The position numbers and the translations under genes are program-made. This document shows positions 56,281-64,000 of a stretch of 64,000 nt of DNA, piece by piece; positions within the stretch are counted from its first letter, which is position 1; each line of letters begins with the position of its first letter. Source of the DNA: Cyrtodaria siliqua (taxonomy: Eukaryota; Mollusca; Bivalvia; Adapedonta; Hiatellidae); contig JAWPHD010005545.1 in NCBI GenBank assembly GCA_037043455.1, positions 1-64,000 of the forward strand, in the 5' to 3' direction. The notes below the pieces were generated by a model. The model was given only the letters and a program-made list of their open reading frames with translations. It ran no database searches and was not told the origin of the DNA.

Positions 56281-56639
56281 TGCAAATCCGCTAGAGGCAG
56301 AGGGATAGGACCACCCCCACCCCCCACCCCTTCATGTTCATTTTGTCATTTTTTCATCATGCTCATTCAATGTCTTCATGACACTGCATTTGCAAATGTG
56401 GAAATGTGGCTCCATCATCAATGGAGTGTCTACAATAGAATTTGCAGCAACTCTGCAGTTCTGAAGGTTATAAACTTCTAGGCCTATTCTCCATATTTTT
56501 ATCTAGATGTAAATGGAGGATGAGCCTGGCATGTTCATCCCTGTTTGGCACCATATAACCTTTCTTGTGTTGGTGCATCGTAAAACTTCAATTCAATTCA
56601 CAATGTCTGATTTGAGGAGGTATATATGTTCTACAAACA

Positions 56640-57575
56640 AGCCTTGTTCTTTAATGATACAAGCATGTAACGTTTTCTGTACTTTAATGATACAAGCATG
56701 TAACGTTTTATGTACTTTAATGATACAAGCATGTAATGTTTTATGCGATACAAGCATGTAACATTTTATGTACTTTAAAGATACAAGCATGTAATGTTTT
56801 ATGCGATACAAGCATGTAACGTTTTATGTACTTTAATGATACAAGCATGTAATCTTTTATGTACTTTAAAGATACAAGCATGTAATGTTTTATGCAATAC
56901 AAGCATGTAATGTTTTATGTATTTTAATGATACAAGCATGTAACGTTTTCTGTACTTTAATGACACAAGCATGTAATGTTTTCTGTACTTTAATGACGTA
57001 AGCATGTAACATTTTCTGTACTTTAATGATACAAGCATGTAACATTTTCTGTACTTTAATGATACAAGCATGTAACATTTTCTGTACTTTAATGATACAA
57101 GCATGTAACGTTTTATGTACTTTAATGATACAAGCATGTAACGTTTTCTGTACTTTAATGATACAAGCATGTAACGTTTTCTGTACTTTAATGATACAAG
57201 CATGTAACGTTTTATGTACTTTAATGATACAAGCATGTAACGTTTTCAGTACTTTAATGATGCAAGCATGTAACGTTTTCTGTACTTTAATGATACAAGC
57301 ATGTAACATTTTATGTACTTTAATGATACAAGCATGTAACGTTTTATGTACTTTAGTGATACAAGCATGTAACATTTTCTGTACTTTATGATACAAGCAT
57401 GTAACATTTTATGTACTTTAATGATACAAGCATGTAACGTTTTATGTACTTTAATGATACAAGCATGTAACGTTTTATGTACTTTAAAGATACAAGCATG
57501 TAATGTTTTATGCAATACAAGCATGTAATGTTTTATGTACTTTAATGATACAAGCATGTAACGTTTTCTGTACTT
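56640..57575. repeat. 33-bp minisatellite, about 28 copies
   Basis: The unit is TGATACAAGCATGTAACGTT plus TTCTGTACTTTAA. Shorter units of 25 bp (CGATACAAGCATGTAACATT, then TTATG) are interspersed. 33 is a multiple of three, so several frames stay open on both strands; this explains the long repetitive open frames and does not indicate a gene. Confidence 0.93.
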
Positions 57576-58480
57576 TCAGTCAGGACGCAAGTGGTTATTT
57601 TCTTGCGCATCTCCACTCACTTGACAACTGTATAGCAACGTTGAAAATAGTTCCCCACGGAGTACCTCATTGAAAAAACCTTGAAAATCCGCCATTTTGT
57701 TGGCTTGAAATGACCGAAAAAACAGAGCAAAAATCGAAATTCTTTTATACGCAGACATTATTGCCACTACATCCTCAACTTCGAATTATTTATACCAATG
57801 AAAAGAATGTCATAAGTCAAAGAAAACATCAAAATATGTATTGAGTATTTTCAAATCGAGCTTCAAGCATGCAAAAATACAGCGATTTTTACGCCGATGT
57901 TGTCAATTCAGTCAATTTCGAAAGACCAGCACGTTAATGTCTGAATGTAATGTTATATATTCTGTTAACTTGCTATTTCAACAACTTATCTTGTGTCCGA
58001 ATCCAATCTTTAAAACGGCTAGAAAGGCAATATAATCAACATAGTTTGTATTTTCCGTTGCTAACAATTCGATATTGACTCAGCGCAAACACGTTACAGG
58101 GGTATTCTCAACGTTATTATTACAGATGATTATGACGTAACAACTAAGGGAAGTAACCCTGTTTAACAAATTCAAGTGCGGATCCAGGGTCGGGGATGGG
58201 GGGATATTTAAGGAAGGTACGATGTAAGAAGTTTGGGATTACGGTGCACCAGACCGCCAAATAAAAAGCATATGTTGCAAACATGAATGGAAAGCCAGCG
58301 TACACTTCATTTATATGCAGAATGGGTCCATAATCCGCAAGACATAGAGTTTTCAGCACATTCTATTGTGTGTTTGAGTTGCGTAACTCCGAAATAAATA
58401 AAAAAATATAAAAATTATATATAAAAAAAAATATAAAAATATAATAAATATATTAATAAAAAGGGCTCATTTCAACTATT
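57576..58480. other. Intronic stretch; nothing recognised
   Basis: A 71-residue minus-strand frame at 58144-58359 matches nothing I recognise. 58390-58460 is an AT-rich simple sequence. Confidence 0.4.
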
Positions 58481-59700
58481 TTCAAATACTGAGATCCTCA
58501 TATTTTTTTAAAATTATTTATTGTAACAAATGGCCTTAGAATGTTTCGACTTTAAAACAACAAAAAAAACTAGCTCTTCATATGCCACCCACTGAATATT
58601 TAAATCCCGCTGTCCTATTTTGAACTGCCTCTCTATTTCTCCCACAGCAGACCGGCCTTTTTTTTTTTTGAACCAAGTCATGTTAAATTAAGCCTTTAAT
58701 GTTCGACATGATCATGACCTGCGAATATTATGAAAGAAAAAATTAAGAACACCTCACCATCTCCATACATCCGCCGTAAACCGGTATCGAGCGCTCTTTT
58801 TTTTTGGCCAAAGAAAGGTTTGTGTTTTCTATTTTATGCTCTTAAAAAAATACGGTAGGTCGGTAGGCTTTTTTTTTTTGGTGGGTGGGGGCGGGTGAGT
58901 GTCTAAAACCTGCAGGACTGAGTTTAAAGCATTCTACTTACGAAACTCAGTTTAAACTTGAGTCACGAAAACTAAATTATTTGTAATGTGCGCAGCTCCG
59001 ATTACTGCCCCCACCCACGCCGTCACCATTTCAAATACCTATCCCAATCAAAAAAAAAAATCCAAAATAAAAGTGCTCCTTTCAACAACAAATAGTGCGC
59101 CCCTCTGAAGAATGAAGAAAAACTAATTTATTGTAAACATCCGCCATGGCCCAAAAAAAGAAATGATTTTGTTTCCTATTTTATGCTCAAAAAAAAATAC
59201 GGTAGCTCTAAAAAAAATACGGTAGGTCTGTAGGCATTTTTTTTTGGGAGGGGTGGGGGGGAAGTGTCTAAAATCTGCAGGACTGAGTTTGAAGCACATT
59301 CTTCTTACGAAACTCCGTTTAAACTTGAGTCACGAAAACTAAATTATGTGTCCCGATTACTGCCCCCCCATCCACGCCGTCACCACTTCAAACACCTATC
59401 CCCATCAAAGAAAAAAAATCCATAATGAAAGTGCTCTTTTCAACAACAAATATTGCGCCCCTCGGAAGAATGAAGAAAAACAAAGTTATTGTAAACATGG
59501 CCTAAGATTGTTTAGACTTCAAAAAAAATAAAAATAGCACTGCCACCCACTGATAATTTAAATATCGCTGTGGTATTGGAACTGCCTCTATTTTATATTG
59601 CGCATCAGGTCATGTTGACGTAAGCCTTTAATGTTAGAATGGTCTGCGAAGGTTTTGAAAGAAAATGTGAAGAAGACGTACATCCCCATCTCCATACATC
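58480..59700. repeat. Segmental tandem duplication
   Basis: Blocks such as TTTCTATTTTATGCTC, AATACGGTAGGTC, GCAGGACTGAGTTT, CTTGAGTCACGAAAACTAAA, CACGCCGTCACCA and TTTCAACAACAAATA occur in the same order at 58815-59130 and 59170-59500. ATGCCACCCACTGA...GAACTGCCTCT occurs at 58580 and 59550, and CATCTCCATACATCC at 58757 and 59687. Copies differ by indels. Confidence 0.75.
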
Positions 59701-59729
59701 CTGTGCAGACCCACCCCTTTTGTTGTGGG

Positions 59730-59757
59730 GTGTGTGTGTGTGTGTGTGTGTGTGTGT
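59730..59757. repeat. (GT)n microsatellite
   Basis: 28 bases of perfect GT dinucleotide. Confidence 0.95.
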
Positions 59758-61400
59758 AGGGGTGTGGGAATGCTACCTCGTGCTTAAAAGGATGTTGACC
59801 CCCATCGTGTTATCGCTTTTATCCCCACCCCATCCTCCTATTTTGAAATCATAATTTCCGATATCAAAGTGTGCTCTTGTTAACTATTAGGTAAACATTA
59901 TTATATGAAACGGAGACTCCCACGGGTCACATTTTAAAACAAGTATCCGTTATAAGTCGTATATATATAAGGTACAACTACATTATATCTTAGATGTACT
60001 TTTATATAAAAATACAATGCTTCCAGATGACGATACAAGTCTCGTGATCTAACCCTCCATAACATCGCAAGACGTGTGAACATGTACATGCATTCCAAAA
60101 ACCAGACCAGATTTGAAAGAAGAACCCAAACTTGCAAACAAAAAAAATGGTTTCGTGACCCCGTAAAAAACAACAACAACAAACTCAGCGGGCTAAACTT
60201 GTTTTTGCTCGTTAATTACTCATTTCAAAAGTTACATGCCACCCATTACTAATATCACTAATCCTCGATCCGCCTCTGACTTCTAGTTCAGTTATTAAAA
60301 CTTTTCAGACATATAACAAAGTGATGTGAAACTGTAAAGTTTATTATGTTATTTTCAAAACTAAATACTTTGAGCAAATAAGAATTTCGAAAACTTCACT
60401 TGGTAAATTGAAAGGGTAACCACGTGATGTTTAGCTACTACACCGTTTGATCGGAAGTTTCCTATCTCGTAGTTATTAGATATGTGTATGATTTTAAATA
60501 AAATATGCAGAATCGATGCAGGACTTGAAAGTTTCTGTATACTTTGTTGAAGAAACGATTTTTTTTAAAAATAGAGTCCCGATCTTTCTGCCACCATCTA
60601 ATCAATACAAGCATAGATCCCCTAAAATCAGGAAAGTTGGTGATTTGCCCTGAATAATGGTGTGAAAATCAGCGTCTTTACGTTCCCGGCCACGGAGGCA
60701 AATATACTTTTTTTTTTAATACTTATATTTGAACAAACTGTATAGTCTATAGCCAAAGGCTTGCATTAATTTATGATAGACTAGACATATAGAGAGACGA
60801 AGAGATAGTGTTATTATGTATATATAGTAATGGCTCTTTACTATAACATATACAATAAACTCATATGCTCTATATCCTTCTTTACTATCGCAATGCAAGC
60901 CTGTGGGTTGGCATTCATTAATAAAGAAAACATGTCGATATAATTATGTTCAGTGGTTCTTCGGAAGTTTTTTTTTTAATAAGGTTTCGACCTTTTATAT
61001 CAATAGCCGCCATAATGGATGTCGCGCTGACCCAATTTAACAACGACGGACGAAGTGTGGTCCCAATATGGTTGTCAGCTTACAACAAAAAAGCGACCCG
61101 TCAAAAACACACAAAAAAACGTTCAATGTCAGAGTTTTTCTCGTAAATTATTTATTTCAGAAGTTACGCAGCACCTATTCCCAAAACCTGAATCCGCTTC
61201 TGGATTGGCCTAGAAGTAGATCAGTGGGTGCGTTCAGGGTTCTCGCATCGGTTACTCTCACCGTCGGTTCGCCGATATAACCAATCTTCTCGCAACTCTA
61301 CAGCTGAGGTATTATCAAATATTACCATCGGTGGTCATAGGTAACCCAATGTTAACCAACGTGGTTGCCCATGGGATATCCCTGAACACTGTGTAAGCTG
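59758..61400. other. Intronic stretch; nothing recognised
   Basis: AT-rich. No conserved protein segment or clear repeat is seen; short frames are unconvincing. Confidence 0.4.
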
Positions 61401-63370
61401 GAAGCCTGGGTATTGTGATCATTTCTGCTCGACTAATTGCAAAATCCCTTTATGCATGACAAAGTTACAGCCCGGACAAGATCGGACTGCATGGACTGCA
61501 TGACCTCTAAGTGTGACATTTTATCTGGGACATGGGTATTGTGATCATTTCTGCCGAAGTAATTCCATTTATGCACGACAAAGTTACAGCCCATACAAGA
61601 TCGAACTGCATGACCTTTAAGTGTGACCTTGACTAAGCTTAAAATCAATAGGGGTTGTTGTTTTAACATGGGTACTATTTCTGTAAAGTTTCTAAACTGT
61701 AGGACTAATTGTTACAAATTACAGTGCATGTTCTGAATTCACTGTGTGGACGCTGTATTTCCATATAAGGTCAGTGTGACCTTGACCTTAAATCTACTGG
61801 CCACAAAAACAATAGGGCTTCTCAATTTAACTAGGGCAATGTACCGATGAAGTTTTATGAGTGTAGGTGTTGCGGTTTTGAAGTTATTGTGCAGAAAGCA
61901 TATTTACATATAAGGTCACTGTGACCTTAACCTTTGACCTACTGGCCCCAGATGTGATAGGTTTCCTCCTCTCACCTAGGGCAATGTACCTGTGAAGTTT
62001 TATGAGTGTAGGTGTTATGGTTTTGCAGTTATTGTGCGGAGTGCATATTTCCATATAAGGTCACTGTAACCTTAACCTTAAAAAGACCTCTCAACTAGGG
62101 CAATGTACGTATGAAGGTTTATGAGTCTAGGTGTTACGGTTTTAAAGTAAATTGTATGGAATGCATATTTCTATATAAGGTCGCTGTGACCTTTGACCCA
62201 AAAAGAAATTCAACAAGCGCAATGAACCTAAAAAGTTTCAAGTGTAGATGTTACGGTTTTGAAGTTACCGATCCCAAACACATCAGGGTTTCTCCACTCA
62301 CCATGATAAACCTATGCCATTTCATGAGTGTAGGTGTTATAGTTTGACGTTATTATGCAGAATTCAGGTTTCCATATAAAATGATTGTTACCTTAACCTT
62401 GACCTACTGACCCCACAAGCAAGAAGATTCATCCTCTCACCTAGGGCAATGTACCTATGAAGTTTCATGAGTGTAGGTGTAAAGGTTTCGATGTTATCAT
62501 TAGGAATGCGTCTTTCTATACAAGTTCATGGTGATCCTTCTCTCACTTCGGGCAACGTATTAGTGTAGGTGTTATGGTTTCGAGGTTATCCAGAATGCAT
62601 CTTTCTATATAATGTCGTGGTGACTTTGACCTACGAATCCCAAAAACTACAGGGATCCTCCCGTCACTTTGCGCAATGTATCAAGTTTCAGGAGTGTAGG
62701 TGCTATCGAAGTTACCGTCCAGAATGCTTTTTTCTATATAATGTCGAGGTGACCTTGACCGTTGAAACCAAAACAATAGGTATCCTCTCACCTAGGTCAA
62801 TGTACCTATGAAGTTTCATGAGTGAAACTGTAAAGGGTTGGAAGTTATCGTCAGGAATGCGTCTTTCAATATAAGGTCATTGACCTTTGACCTCAAATAC
62901 AATAGCGATACTTCTCTCACTTAGGGCAATGTAATTTCATGAGTTTAGGTGTTATGGTTTCGAAGTTATCATCCAGAATGCGTCTTTCTATATAAGGTCA
63001 CAGTGATCCTCTGCTCATGTTGGGCAACTTATCTATGAAGTTTCATGAGTGTAAGAGTTATAGTTTCGTCGAAGTTATCGTCCGGAATGCGTTGTTCTAT
63101 ATAAGGTCACGGTGACCTGGACGTTTGACCTACTGATCCCAAAAACAATAGGGACCCTCCCCTTGGTTTTGAAGTTATCATCCAGAAAGCGTGTGTCTAT
63201 AAAGTCATGGTGACCTTGACCTACTGACCCCAAAAACAATAGGAATCCTCTCTCACCTAGGGCAATGTACCTATGAAGTTTCATGAGTATAGGTGTAATG
63301 GTTTGGGATTTATCGTCCAGAATACACAATTGTTTACGGACGGACAGACAGACCTCATACCATAATATGT
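61401..63370. repeat. Family G array (about 13 units of 145 bp) with palindromic AGGTCA sites
   Basis: Units share GAAGTTTCATGAGTGTAGGT, GTTATGGTTTCGAAGTTATC, CAGAATGCGTCTTTCTATAT, AAGGTCACGGTGACCTTGAC and CTCACCTAGGGCAATGTACC. The right end, TTTACGGACGGACAGACAGA, is the inverse of the GTCCGTC head of the other families, so this element lies on the minus strand. Perfect AGGTCA-3 bp-TGACCT palindromes are at 61768-61782, 61913-61927 and 63104-63118. Confidence 0.85.
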
Positions 63371-63479
63371 CATATTTTTCAAATGGGCGTAAAAAAAACA
63401 ATCCACCTTAAAACAAAACCTCGGTCTGAGGGTGTCTCGCCAACCGCGGCAAACCGCATATGATTTATTTTTTAATTTG

Positions 63480-64000
63480 TGCTTAAATGATGTCCACCAG
63501 ACAAAATCATTCCATACTGATCATTTTAGAAAAAGTCCCATATCAATATCACTTAATAGTTTTCAAGAAGTACTCGCTACAAACTTGTTTTTTGAAAATC
63601 TATTTTTAGCTGTGGTGGCCATCTTGAATTTCCAACCAACCTGAAATGTTGCTAGGATAATTAAGAGCAACATTCATGTGAAGTTTCATGGAAATCTGTC
63701 GAGTAGTTTCAGAGGAGTATTCACTACAAGTTTTTACTAAATAACTATATAAACAAAGATGGCCGCTGGCAGCCATGTTTAATGTTGAATCAAAACGATT
63801 TTCGACAAGGACCAACATCATGTCATGCTGATCATTTTAGAAAAAGTCCCATAACAATATCACTTATAGTTTTCAAGAAGTAGTCGCTACAAACTTGTAT
63901 TTTAAAAATCTATTTTTAGATTTGGTGGCCATCTTGGATTTCACATCAACATGAATTTTTGCTAGGATCAACTAGACTTCATGAGCAACATTTCTGTAAA
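63480..64000 (-). repeat. Family A array, inverted, running out of the window
   Basis: CTGATCATTTTAGAAAAAGT, AAACAAAGATGGCCGCTGGC and GAAATCTGTCGAGTAGTTTC are reverse complements of family A monomer blocks. At least one and a half monomers are present. The last ones (CATCTTGGATTTCACATCAA) match the head-proximal monomer, so the head lies just beyond 64000. Confidence 0.85.

Noticed and set aside
56799..57557. Long repetitive open frames (up to 168 residues) on both strands
   Set aside because: They come from a 33-bp minisatellite whose length is divisible by three; no start context, splice sites or conserved composition.
58144..58359. 71-residue hydrophobic open frame on the minus strand
   Set aside because: No recognisable family, no splice context and no neighbouring coding sequence.
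54435..64000. Further PRKDC exons downstream of exon 24
   Set aside because: I looked for the segment following FPVELT and found no splice-bounded frame resembling it; a poorly conserved exon could still be missed.

Overview
The window looks like animal genomic DNA, most likely from a bivalve mollusc. It is AT-rich, has very long introns, and is full of short tandem arrays and interspersed repeats. Host exons are short (65-251 nt) and bounded by GT/AG splice sites. The bivalve assignment rests on repeat style (arrays headed by CCGTC runs, tRNA-derived SINEs, DIRS-like retroelements) and on the presence of an invertebrate PRKDC gene. I cannot fix the genus.

The only host gene I can support is on the + strand: a central piece of PRKDC, the DNA-dependent protein kinase catalytic subunit (DNA-PKcs). 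I could build 24 consecutive internal exons from 9124 to 54434. Their phases all join without a frameshift or stop, giving 3039 nt or 1013 codons. The encoded stretch is part of the HEAT-repeat scaffold, upstream of the FAT and kinase domains. The last exons reach the part that Pfam calls DNAPKcs_CC3 (NUC194). The start, the kinase domain and the end of the gene lie outside the window. I found no exons in 1-9123 or 54435-64000.

Layout: 1-9.1 kb holds intronic or upstream repeats. 9.1-16.1 kb has exons 1-5 with exon-derived tandem arrays. 16.1-22.4 kb holds a foldback element, a satellite split by a 2.4-kb insertion carrying a broken THAP domain, and a repeat array. 22.4-28.4 kb has exons 6-11. 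28.4-35.1 kb is an intron filled by two back-to-back array elements and a decayed DIRS-like retroelement. 35.1-37.8 kb has exons 12-16. 37.8-43.06 kb is an intron dominated by about 88 copies of a 52-bp unit that carries the splice acceptor of exon 17. 43.06-48.75 kb has exons 17-22, with a 41-bp array starting at the donor of exon 18. 48.75-54.05 kb is an intron with a DIRS-order retroelement bearing split direct repeats. 54.05-54.43 kb has exons 23-24. 54.4-64 kb is repeat-rich intron, including a SINE with a perfect 13-bp target-site duplication.

The strongest unusual signal is that seven of the 24 exons have an edge, or the intron bases at it, copied into a tandem array. Six of these are at or next to the 3' edge or donor and one is at the 5' edge with its acceptor. 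A second signal is that several unrelated repeat families carry perfect palindromic nuclear-receptor-type sites (AGGTCA half-sites spaced by 1 or 3 bp).
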